Program-made: the position numbers and the translations under genes
The notes under the pieces: generated by a model
Told to the model about the DNA's origin: nothing
Seen by the model: the letters and a program-made list of their open reading frames with translations, nothing else
Database searches by the model: none
Shown here: positions 15,955-25,700 of the stretch, one piece after another
Numbering within the stretch: position 1 is the first letter of the stretch
Layout: each line of letters begins with the position of its first letter
Origin: a virus
DNA: 46,849 nt
Direction: 5' to 3' (one strand)
Virus record (IMG/VR): IMGVR_UViG_3300035703_000149
Coordinates: 1-46,849 of that record

Positions 15955-18526
15955 GATTTCCGAAAGGATTAGATTCACTAAAATCAATTATTAAATTACC
16001 CTGAGTTTCTATATCATTATTGTCTGCATATCCATCTTCATTTATTTCTTCATCAACAAATCTTATTTTGTAAGTCGCGCTAGATGCTGCTCCAACAACA
16101 ATTTCTCCAGCAATAAATTCACCAGAAACATTTGATACTTCAAGTTCATTTGTAATTGAACTCCATTTTCTAACTCTTGCTGTTGTTCCGGAGACACTTC
16201 CAGTAACAACCTCATTGAATTCAAATGTACCAATACCAGAACTTGCCGGAGTTTGTATGGTTATTGTTGGAGGTAGAACATAATTAGATCCAGAATCGGT
16301 TACTCTAATGCTAGTTATTGTTCCGGCAGAACTAACAACTGCAACACCTTTTGCGGTATTGACTCCAACTATAAGTTCAATATAATTCTTAATTTGAGGA
16401 TCATTTTGAATTGTTACTGTTGGTGGCGTTAAATATCCACCTCCACCAAAAGTAACTGCAATACCAGTAACAATCCCACATTGATCTATTCCAAATTCAA
16501 AAGATGTTGTTGCAACACCTACATTTGTTGCAGATTCTGATAAGAAAATGGTTCCATAACCAATCGAAGAAACGTATGTAGTTGTAGATATAAAATTAAT
16601 ACTGGGAAATATATTATGATCATTTAGATATTCATATTGAAGTCTTACCCTATCACCTTTTAAAATTCCAGTAGTCGTTATTCCTGTTATAAAGTTTGAC
16701 CCTATTCCTATTATTCCCGAAGTTTTAACAGAATTATATCTCATTGTTGCCACACCCAATGCTCTAAATTGTTCTCCTATTCCTCCTGGACCTGCAATTG
16801 TAACAGTCGGTATAAATCCATTTGCATATCCATATCCACTGTTACCTATAGATATTGAACTTATAGTTCCTGCTATAGAAACAACTGCAGTAGCAGTTGC
16901 CTGAACTGGAGATGGAGATCCGGAAAATGAAATCAACGGTGCAGTAGTATAACCAGACCCAACTGTTGCGCCAGTACCTATACACCAAGGTAAAGAAGAA
17001 TCAAATCCAACAGCAGTAACTATTCCAGTAATTGGGTGTATAGTCGCAACACCAACAGCAACTTGTGTTGGAACACTTTGCCCTGGACCTGTTGTTATAG
17101 CAACTATTGGTGCGGTTGTGTATGCTCTTCCTGTATTAGTAAAGACTAAAGAATTTGGATCTATACTAGAACCATCTATTCCACCTCCATTATCAATAGT
17201 TGCGGCCGCAAAACTAAATCCAGGATGAGATATTGTAACAGATGGAGCACTGGTATAATATTTTCCTTCAGAAGTTATTGCTATACTAGAAACTCTTCCT
17301 CCAGTTGAGTTATAATCACTCATTATTGCAGTTGCTATAGCAACGTTTCCAGACCCTGAAGGTAGGTCTACAGTGACAGTTGGTACGAATCCTGGTTTAT
17401 AGAAACGACCCCCAGTAGTATCAGTAAACAAATAATAAGGTCCACTTTGACTAATAATAATATCAGTTACACTACCTCCTGTCCCAACAGTAGTGTCGAT
17501 AATGGCAGTGGCCGCTGCGCCAACATGTTTTGGTGTTGAAAATGTTACTGTTGGTGCAGTAGAATATCCAGAACCACCAGAAGTAATAGTTACAATTCCA
17601 ATTATTCCACTTTCTATTATTGAAGTTGCAGCAGCACCAGATCCATTTCCACCAATAAATCTAACTTTTGGAGCTACAGTATAACCACTACCCGGATTAA
17701 TTAATTGAACAGATTGGACAGATTTTGCAAGAGGATTGACATTATCATTACATGCTACAACTCCTCCAATCATAATTGCGGTTGCAATTCCTGTTATTCC
17801 TCCATTTGGTGCAGATGATATAGCAACTCTTGGAGTAGAAGTGTAACCACCTCCTCTATTTGTAACCGCAATAAATCTAATACCTCCATTTCTCAGGGAG
17901 GTAATTGCCGTAGCAGTCGCAGCAGATCCTACCAAAGTTAATGTTTGAGTTCTTCCTAAGAAAATCTCATTTCCATCAGCCCCATCAATTTCAGTAAGAA
18001 CATCATCTATCTCATCAACTCCGGTATCAATTACTTCATCTTCATATCTGAACAACTCACATCTTAATTCATAAACATAATTTTTTTGCAATTGATAGAA
18101 AGGTTTTTCATGTTCTACATATTTAATTTCAAAAAGACGATCTCCTAGAGGAAAATACAAAAGATCTCCTTCTTTTGGTCTAGAAGATAACTTTATATTG
18201 GGTTTATTTTCAATTAAAGGAGAGATATAATCATCATATCTTTCCTTGGAAATTATTAAAGTTATTTCATTGGTTGCCTGAATACCAAATTTTGTAAGTA
18301 TCGTAGAATTATCCGCATAACCTTCGTAATTGTCTACGTATGCTTCTATAGGATGAGCTATTTCAAATTTAGATTCTATAACCTCCCTAATTACAGTTTT
18401 TTCAGTAACATACTGTCTTGGTAAATAATAAATTTCAACGCCATACATCCTTAATTGTTCGTTGATTAAGTCTTGTATTAGACTTTGTTCTTCTCTTGAA
18501 CCTTGTTGAAAAAAGGGATTTAACAT
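15950..18526 (-). CDS. 14: Neck protein gp14 with large beta-repeat insertion
   Basis: 858-aa neck protein, while T4 gp14 is 256 aa. The N-terminal 185 residues are true gp14: YGVEIYYLPRQYVTEKTVI (T4: RGVECYYVPREYVSPDLIF), then EAYVDNYEGY, EGDLLYFPLGDRLFEIKYVE and PFYQLQKNYVYEL. Residues about 190-790 are about ten imperfect repeats of Gly-x-Gly-Tyr-x-x-x-Pro-x-Val-x-Ile followed by a Gly-rich, Ala-rich turn and a Gly-Thr-Ile-x-Ser-Ile strand. The C-terminus (GYADNNDIETQG, then DFSESNPFGN) resumes a gp14-like ending, compare T4 SSPFDNDF. The repeat block therefore looks like an insertion. gp13 lies five bases upstream. gp14 joins tail to head, and the repeats may project as neck fibres or whiskers (inference). 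Confidence 0.92.
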   Translation of the reverse strand: MLNPFFQQGSREEQSLIQDLINEQLRMYGVEIYYLPRQYVTEKTVIREVIESKFEIAHPIEAYVDNYEGYADNSTILTKFGIQATNEITLIISKERYDDYISPLIENKPNIKLSSRPKEGDLLYFPLGDRLFEIKYVEHEKPFYQLQKNYVYELRCELFRYEDEVIDTGVDEIDDVLTEIDGADGNEIFLGRTQTLTLVGSAATATAITSLRNGGIRFIAVTNRGGGYTSTPRVAISSAPNGGITGIATAIMIGGVVACNDNVNPLAKSVQSVQLINPGSGYTVAPKVRFIGGNGSGAAATSIIESGIIGIVTITSGGSGYSTAPTVTFSTPKHVGAAATAIIDTTVGTGGSVTDIIISQSGPYYLFTDTTGGRFYKPGFVPTVTVDLPSGSGNVAIATAIMSDYNSTGGRVSSIAITSEGKYYTSAPSVTISHPGFSFAAATIDNGGGIDGSSIDPNSLVFTNTGRAYTTAPIVAITTGPGQSVPTQVAVGVATIHPITGIVTAVGFDSSLPWCIGTGATVGSGYTTAPLISFSGSPSPVQATATAVVSIAGTISSISIGNSGYGYANGFIPTVTIAGPGGIGEQFRALGVATMRYNSVKTSGIIGIGSNFITGITTTGILKGDRVRLQYEYLNDHNIFPSINFISTTTYVSSIGYGTIFLSESATNVGVATTSFEFGIDQCGIVTGIAVTFGGGGYLTPPTVTIQNDPQIKNYIELIVGVNTAKGVAVVSSAGTITSIRVTDSGSNYVLPPTITIQTPASSGIGTFEFNEVVTGSVSGTTARVRKWSSITNELEVSNVSGEFIAGEIVVGAASSATYKIRFVDEEINEDGYADNNDIETQGNLIIDFSESNPFGNP

Positions 18527-18531
18527 ATGAA

Positions 18532-19377
18532 TTAACCAATCATGTCTAATGGTGGAAGTTCATATGTATTAGACATTTTTTCCATAATTAAATCAATTTC
18601 TCTCTGAGCATCATCGTATAATTGTCTACCATTTAGTTCTACTCCACCAGGTAATTTAACTCCTTGGAATTTAATTAAATTTTGACCCCACTGTCTTTTA
18701 ATTAACGCTGTCAAGTATGGTTTTAAAAATGAATCATTCCACACTCTACTAAAATCATTAGGATCTAATGCTCTATAGCAATCAATAATAAGATAATCTC
18801 CAACGGTTACGCTTCCCCAATCAATATCCAAGTATAATCTATCTTGTCTCTGATTAAATCTTATTTGTTTCTGAGTTGTCAATAGAAAATTAATATCTTC
18901 TAAGTAAGTTTTAAGCATTGCATATGTTAAAATTTCTGTAGATCCCCAGTAATAAATATCATTCAAAAATAATTGATATTTAACACTAAACATATTGTTT
19001 GTTGTAGTGTTTGTTCCATCAAAATGATATATTTTTTGTATGCCAATTATTGACGGTGGAACCTGAAGAAAATTACTATTCTCTTTATATGTAAATGATG
19101 TTGTCACTCCAGAGATAGTTGCTGTTGCTGTAGTTGTAGCTAATCCGGCAGTTGAGTTGTTTGCCGGAGCTCTTCCTCTGTCAATATCATTTTGTGTTAT
19201 TTGATATTTTAAATATACTTGACCAACACCATCAAAGTGTCTTTCTTGGAAAAATTGAACAGCGTCATCAACTAAATCATCTATTTGTTCATCCGCGACA
19301 TTAATCTCTAATACTGGCGCTCCAAGTTTTCTCTTACAATAATCTATTAATTGTTGCCTAGATGCGGGTTGCGCCAT
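18532..19377 (-). CDS. 13: Neck protein gp13
   Basis: 281-aa head-completion and neck protein (T4 gp13 is 309 aa), expected to form the dodecameric ring under the portal. It starts MAQPASRQQLIDYCKRKLGA followed by PVLEINVADEQIDDLVDDAV, the standard T4-like gp13 opening. A helical C-terminal part (FSRVWNDSFLKPYLTALIKR, then GVELNGRQLYDDAQREIDLI) also fits the family. A ribosome site GAGAGG precedes the ATG, and a TATAAATA octamer lies 19 bases upstream. It is followed at once by gp14, its partner in the neck. Confidence 0.95.
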   Translation of the reverse strand: MAQPASRQQLIDYCKRKLGAPVLEINVADEQIDDLVDDAVQFFQERHFDGVGQVYLKYQITQNDIDRGRAPANNSTAGLATTTATATISGVTTSFTYKENSNFLQVPPSIIGIQKIYHFDGTNTTTNNMFSVKYQLFLNDIYYWGSTEILTYAMLKTYLEDINFLLTTQKQIRFNQRQDRLYLDIDWGSVTVGDYLIIDCYRALDPNDFSRVWNDSFLKPYLTALIKRQWGQNLIKFQGVKLPGGVELNGRQLYDDAQREIDLIMEKMSNTYELPPLDMIG

Positions 19378-19396
19378 TTTTTATTACCTCTCAAAA

Positions 19397-19404
19397 TATT
19401 TATA
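19397..19404 (-). promoter_or_regulatory. T4-type late promoter octamer upstream of gp13
   Basis: Exact TATAAATA on the minus strand, 19 bases before gp13. It overlaps the stop codon of the 60-aa gene (19400-19402). It probably drives 13 and 14. Confidence 0.78.
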
Positions 19405-19582
19405 TTTTATTTGTTGAGATTAAATCCGACAAAACTTCCTGTTGCTTCATATATAACTTCATATATGCTTTAGATATATTTCTTAAATCTTCAACGTTAT
19501 CTATCGAATCTATTTCAATACAAGCCTTTGCATATTCAAAATTTTTAGAAAGATTTTCTAATACTATTTTATCTGGGTCCAT
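19400..19582 (-). CDS. Small hypothetical helical protein
   Basis: 60-aa protein starting MDPDKIVLENLSKNFEYAKA and rich in Lys, Glu, Asp, Leu and Ile, predicted mostly helical. No motif is recognised. It has a good ribosome site (AGGAG, spacing eight) and overlaps the preceding 75-aa gene by 14 bases, so it is very likely translated. Its stop lies inside the gp13 promoter octamer. Lying between the DUF4815-type gene and gp13, it occupies the space where T4 has 11, 12 and wac. It could be a small chaperone or assembly factor for the tail genes, but this is only positional. Confidence 0.75.
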   Translation of the reverse strand: MDPDKIVLENLSKNFEYAKACIEIDSIDNVEDLRNISKAYMKLYMKQQEVLSDLISTNKI

Positions 19583-19796
19583 CTAATAAACTCCTGAGTA
19601 AAAATTTTATTTCTTGAATTTCACTTTTTATATTAACAACTTCTTCTTCAATGTTCTGTATTTTTTGATTCTCTTCAATTTTGTTTCTTTTTTTGGAAAT
19701 ATATTCCTTGTATTCAGAAGTGTTAGTGTTAATAATTGAATTTGTTTTTGGGTCACGAATTAAATTATCATGACCCTTTACTTTCATGTATTCCAT
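19569..19796 (-). CDS. Small conserved coiled-coil protein
   Basis: 75-aa protein starting MEYMKVKGHDNLIRDPKTNS, then TSEYKEYISKKRNK and a C-terminal coiled coil (heptads of Ile, Val and Leu with Glu and Lys, about residues 35-70). The N-terminal motif (Lys-Val-x-Gly-x-x-Asn-Leu-x-Arg-Asp, then Asn-Thr-Asn) is one I recall in many T4-like phage small proteins without known function. The start at 19796 sits two bases after the stop of the 2715-aa gene and is chosen over an in-frame Met at 19841 inside that gene. Overlap with the 60-aa gene suggests coupling. Confidence 0.82.
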   Translation of the reverse strand: MEYMKVKGHDNLIRDPKTNSIINTNTSEYKEYISKKRNKIEENQKIQNIEEEVVNIKSEIQEIKFLLRSLLDGPR

Positions 19797-19797
19797 A

Positions 19798-22700
19798 TTA
19801 TGCCAATGCAATGACTCTAAGATCTTTAATTCGAGGGACATATACTTGACTTGTTGAAGTCAACACCAACTTAATTCTGTACGATCTGAACGATGGTAAT
19901 TGATCAGCAGTAAAAGTATACTCTTTATACGCTAATTCTTCTGCAGTAAATCCTAGTGTATTCACTGGAGTTACATATGAATCAGATCTTCCATTGCTAT
20001 CTTCAAAATTAATAATTTGGTTCTTAAAGTCTAAATTATCATAACCTGGGAATGGAGTGAAAATAGGAGTGAAGTTGGAATTGTCAGAAATAGCATAGAA
20101 TGCTCTTATATCACAATATGAATTAATATGTGCATTTACAATGATTTTGATTGAAGATGCAGGGTATTCTATTGTTATTTCTTTAGATATGTATTGGAAA
20201 GCAGTTGGATCAGTTGTTAGTGATGAAACTCTAGAATCATTTGCATAATCTGTTATAATGTTGTTAACTCTGTTTGATGTTAAAATCAAAGCAACCCTTT
20301 GAGTATCAATAACAGGAGTTAATTTTGTATTTGTTGTCCCCAAAAGTAGTCTCATATTAATGGATTTGTTACCCGGAATATTACTCAGTTTGAGATCTTC
20401 ATTAATCTTAGAACATACTATTCTTGGGGAATCCAAATAATTTGGAGTGTTAACATTCAAATCTTCAAATCCACTATCGATAAATGGAATTTCATTTCCA
20501 CTAATACTCTTACCAGTAATTGTTCTAATTTGAGAACCTACTGTGGTCCCAGTAACAGTTAAGTTTTGAACAATTGGTGTTACTACCTCAAAAGGAATAT
20601 TTTGAGTAGCGTTAATATTATAACCACCTGAAGCTTTTGTAGAATTTTGATAAAGAATTGGGAAACTAGATCCATCAGTTCTATCAACTCCATCTAAAGA
20701 AGTATCAATCTTAATATGATAAGAATCAAAAGTTATCGGATTTGGTACAGTTGCATCTCCTAAGTAATGCGTTTTGTTTATTCTTCTAAGAGAAATGTTA
20801 TTCAATTCATACTTATAAACTGGACTTCCAATTGGATGTGTTACTGGATTTGATCCTCTTATGATATTACCACCTAAAGTATTTCCAGAAACAGAAGTAT
20901 ACTCAATTATTTCATTTCCAATTAATAAAAATCCAGGATTTGTCGTTCCCACTCCAACACCTTCAAAATTAGCGAACTGAGATGCATCATCAACACTTAT
21001 AGACGTTGTTGAGTCTGCAGAATATGATGTACTAAGTTTTGTCGGTCTTATATCGGAAGCAACATTTGAAATGATCACATAGTTTTCATTCGAGTACATT
21101 CCATGATTCTTATGATTTACCTTAATATGCAAACCGTCACTTTCTGTTTCTATATTTGATATTGCAACGTTTCCGCCATACTGCCAATTGAGATTAGTTG
21201 TTATTCCTGCACTATCAATATATCTCATTGTATTCGCAGCACCAGTTACGAAATCTCCCTGAACATTATCTAAGATGATTTGATTTGTGTTTGCGATAGA
21301 TACTATGGATAATCTAGCATTTCTTCCTACATTAAGTGTTCCTATAGTTGAAATTTCAACTACGTCACCTGACTTGTAACCATTTCCACTAGAATTAATT
21401 GTAGCAGCTATGGCAACTCCATTAGAAATGGTAATATTCGCTGTGGCACCAGAACCATTCCCTGTTATGGAAGAGAGAACAACGTTATTGAATACGTAAG
21501 ATCCTGAAGATGGTGTATAACCAATTCCAGCATTAATAATATTTAAGTTTCCTGTCGCAATACCAGCATTTGCAACATAATTTCCGGATGCATTAGAACC
21601 ATATTGGAAAACAGTATTTCCAAATTGGATACCCGAGTCTGATATTGTCGATGCTAGACTAATTTTAACTCTCCTTGAATTCATTTCAAGAGAATTCGGA
21701 AGCAATTTGGCAATTTGATTGTTACCTGAATTTAATTCTGGGTTATAAAATTCAATAGTTCCACTTTCTAAGAAATCTGCCCTGTAGAGTTCAAATTTTA
21801 AATCTTCCCACTGACTAGGTTCCCATGTTGATGCATTTTGAGATTTAAATAATGATCCTAGTGTGGGTTGATTTGAAACAAATGCCTGAGTTATTAAATC
21901 ATTTTCACCCACTCTAGAAATATACACACTATAATCTGCAGAGTGTGACAACAGAACAATAGCATACTCAGTGTTTCCGTTTAGATAGACTGGAGATTCA
22001 AATTCAAAAAATGTTACTGAAGATCCATCCTGGGAAACATTAATCTGACTTGGTTGTAAGAATACTTCAGAGAATGGAAGGACCTTCTGACTTGGTAGTC
22101 CAAGTTCCACCGTTCTTATTTGCAATGTTACTGGAATATTATTAGAATCTACACTTCTAAAATAAATACCACATTTTGTTAAGAATATACCTTCTGCCTC
22201 TTCAACAAAGAATGATTGTGCAAGAGGGTCTCCTCTTCTTGGTGGGGGTGGAGGTGGATTTCTTGGTGGTGGAGGTGGTGGTGGTGGAAAAACAATCGTC
22301 CTAGACGAAAGAACTGATGAAGACACGACTTGTGTTCCTGTAGTTCTTCTTACATTTCTTTCTTCGGATTGTTGAACAAGATCAACTCTACCATTTCTAA
22401 CAGATACTATATTTTCTTGAACTGTTTCTAAAGTTCCGGAAGAAGTAAATGACTCTACTGCAGAAGTTGTAGATGTTGTAGGATCATTAGTTTCATCATT
22501 AATAAGTATAAATGATTTGGTTCCAGTTTCAAATCTTGGATTAATATCAAGATTTGGATTTGGTATGAACAAACTTCCCGCAACAGTTGCTGTAATATCA
22601 GAAATTAATCTTATATTAGTAATTGTTGCTTGGGCTCCACTATTTCTTCCAACTAAAAGCATTCCGGGTTCTATCCACCCACTAAATTGACCTTGAGCAA

Positions 22701-25700
22701 TATTCGAAAGAGATGCCGTATCTACATTAAGAATTGATGATGTAGAAGAATATGACTCAGGAATAGGTTGATTATTATATGGATTAGTTGGATAAGTTAA
22801 ATCTGGAGTATCAAATGGTCCTGTTCTATGATTTGATTGTGCTACTCTGAAAGAAATTGAAGGTAAAAATTCCTGCAAATCTGCCCCTAATCCTGTAACT
22901 TGAACAGAACCATCTACGGTTTCTCCAACTTCAAATGTTCCCGAAACCATGCTAATTTCCATAAGTTTTGGAACGCAGAAATTAGTTACATTTATGCCGT
23001 CAAAAAACGCATAAACTCTGGTATTTGGTTTCAGTCCGTTCGCAATAAATGCAATGTTTCTTGATCTCATGAATGGGATCAAATCTCTACTTACAACCCT
23101 ATCACCAACTGAAGTGTTGTCAATTTGCTCACTAAATACTGCTCTTGTTCCAGACCTATTTTCAACTCCAGTATCAATTACTTCCAATAAGTTATCTTGA
23201 ACAGTGTTAAATGTTACTCCCCATCCAAACCAGTTTGAAGTTTCTCTTACTCGCGTTGAAGTTATTCTTTCCTGTCCTGTCCAGTTTGCAATCCAAGAAT
23301 TCCATACAGTTGGTGCAAATCCTGTTTGAGGATCAACGTTCAGATTTCTAACAGCATCACTTAACACTCTTGCATAATTACCTTCTACATTAATAAACTT
23401 AGCAGCAAGTCTTACAGTATCTACCCAAGTATCAGATGCTGGTGTTAATTTAATAGAACCCTTCCAAAAATTCAAAATAAATGGAGTTACACTTTCGGAT
23501 CTAGTTCCAAATGTTTGTTGTTGCCATAATACCTCCGCATAATCTAAAGTAATAATATCACCGGTTTTTCTAATGTTCACACCCTCCGGTTGTGTGAAAG
23601 AAAGATCTGCATTTGGATCTAATCCAACTACTGGACCTGGGACCAAATCAATTGCATTAGTATAGTGCGATGGTCTCAGTTCTTTAGATCTAATATCAAT
23701 ACTATTTTTGTATAAGAACGAATCTTCTTGCGCTAAAAGTGAAGTAAAGTTATCAACAAAAAATCCAGATTTAAATCTAGAAAGACCATCAGCGTCAGGT
23801 ATAAAAAGATTAGCCGTATTTGTTTCTAATAAAGATAGTGCGGTGTAATATTCTAAATTTTTAATTCTATTTTCAAGTTGCTTAATATCCGACATTCTAT
23901 ATCTCTTATGATCCAAAAATTCAATAGAAGCATCTTCTACGTTATAGAGATATGGCGGTAAAGATATTGATGCAAGTTCCAATGCATCGTCTACAACTAC
24001 AGGTTTTTCTGGTTTTTCTGCTGGATTTCCATATTTAACCTGAAAAACTCCAGATTTTGTTAAATAGATCCTATCAATTCTTCCCAAATAGAAAGAGAAA
24101 GAAGTTACTATGTCTTCATCTGATGCTAAAATATTAGATGCGGAATTTCCTGAAGCATCAAATGATCTTCCATAGAATTCAAAAGGAGATCTAGATGAAA
24201 CAATAAAATCATAGTCAGAAACTCTTGGTCTAATATCGATTATATCAGAGTTTCTTATGCCATTAATTTTTCTAATTTCTGTTCCATAGTTAAAATCAAC
24301 GTAAGAATTAATCGTGGTAATATCTCCATCATCCGCAGAATCATAATAGGTATTAGAAAAATAAACCTTAAGTTGTCTTGTTGGTTCTACTATTTCTGAT
24401 TTTCTTGAAATAGATCCATAGTCATAGTATGTACCTCTTTGTCCAGTTTTAAATGTATAGTTAGTAGATACGTCAAAACTTGAAGAATCGAGAGTAGTTA
24501 TTATTGCGGTAGTATTCGATTCCGAAAATATGATCGTTTCTCCCTCTTTAAATGCATTCTTATTTTTGTAAATAAATGATAGTTGTACTGAAGAAATTTT
24601 CTCAGCGCAAATAGCAACAGCTCCACTAGATTGACCTACAAATTCTTCACCAATAATCAAATCAGAAGTAGTTCCAGACTGAGTGGTGATAGATGTTAAA
24701 ATTGCTTTTGGTGGTTGAGGTTCATTTGTGTCTGCTGATTCATAAATTCCATGAATCTCAATTATATCTGGAGTGTTTAGAGATATATTTTCATCCTGAA
24801 CTCTTGTCCCATAAGGATAACTTCCATAAATTAAACCATCATTAAGAGTCGTTGCTCCTACACCAGAACCTTCATATTTTGATTTATCAATCAATACACT
24901 ATTAACTCTATTTTTTCTCTTTGACTTCGCTTTTGGTTTTATCTTTCTTAACGTAGCTATTAAAGTAGCACCAGTATCGTTACTACCCAAATTATAAATT
25001 TGAAGTTGAGATCCTCCTAAAATATATGAAAATTTATCAGAGGTTAATGTCTCATAAGACCCATCCGATCTTACTAATGAATATCTCTCCTCATCAAATG
25101 GTAAAAATGTTTCATTAGTTCCTGCAGAAATAGGAAGAGATAATTCTCCACTGGAAATATTAACAGTAAATGATTTTCTTATAGTTAACGATGAATTTGT
25201 CAAATCTACATCTGAAATATTTTCTTTTGGAAGTCTTGTGTATAAAGTATTATCTGACGAAACATCTAAACTACTACTAACAACAGTTAAGTCAGTTATA
25301 TTAAGAGAGGATGTTGGTAATATTGAGGAAGTAATTCCAGTAACGGTTTGGACTTGTTTTGCTTCGACAAAATTATTTCCTATGACAGCAACTTTGGCTA
25401 TTACAGGATCAGATAAAGAACTATCAGTATACTTTATTAGATCATTTTCCTTTACTAATGTTCCGGGGAAAACGGGATTTACAGTAGTGACTCTACTTGC
25501 AAATGCTCTTTCAGTAAATGTTACTGCTTCTCCAACAGTTAAAGTAGAAACTTTAGTAAATGTAACCGCAGTTCCTGTTATCATCGAAGATACATTAGTA
25601 AATGTTACAGCTATACCTGCAGTAAGTGCTACTGAAGCCGTTGCAAATCCGGCAATGGTTACATAAGTATTTCCAACTGAAACGATGGGGGCATTAGTTA

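Noticed and set aside
25238-25666. Plus-strand frame of 142 codons opposite the DUF4815-type gene
   Set aside because: It mirrors the Val/Thr/Ser repeat codons of the real gene. It has no ribosome site, no promoter, and nothing else on the plus strand is supported.
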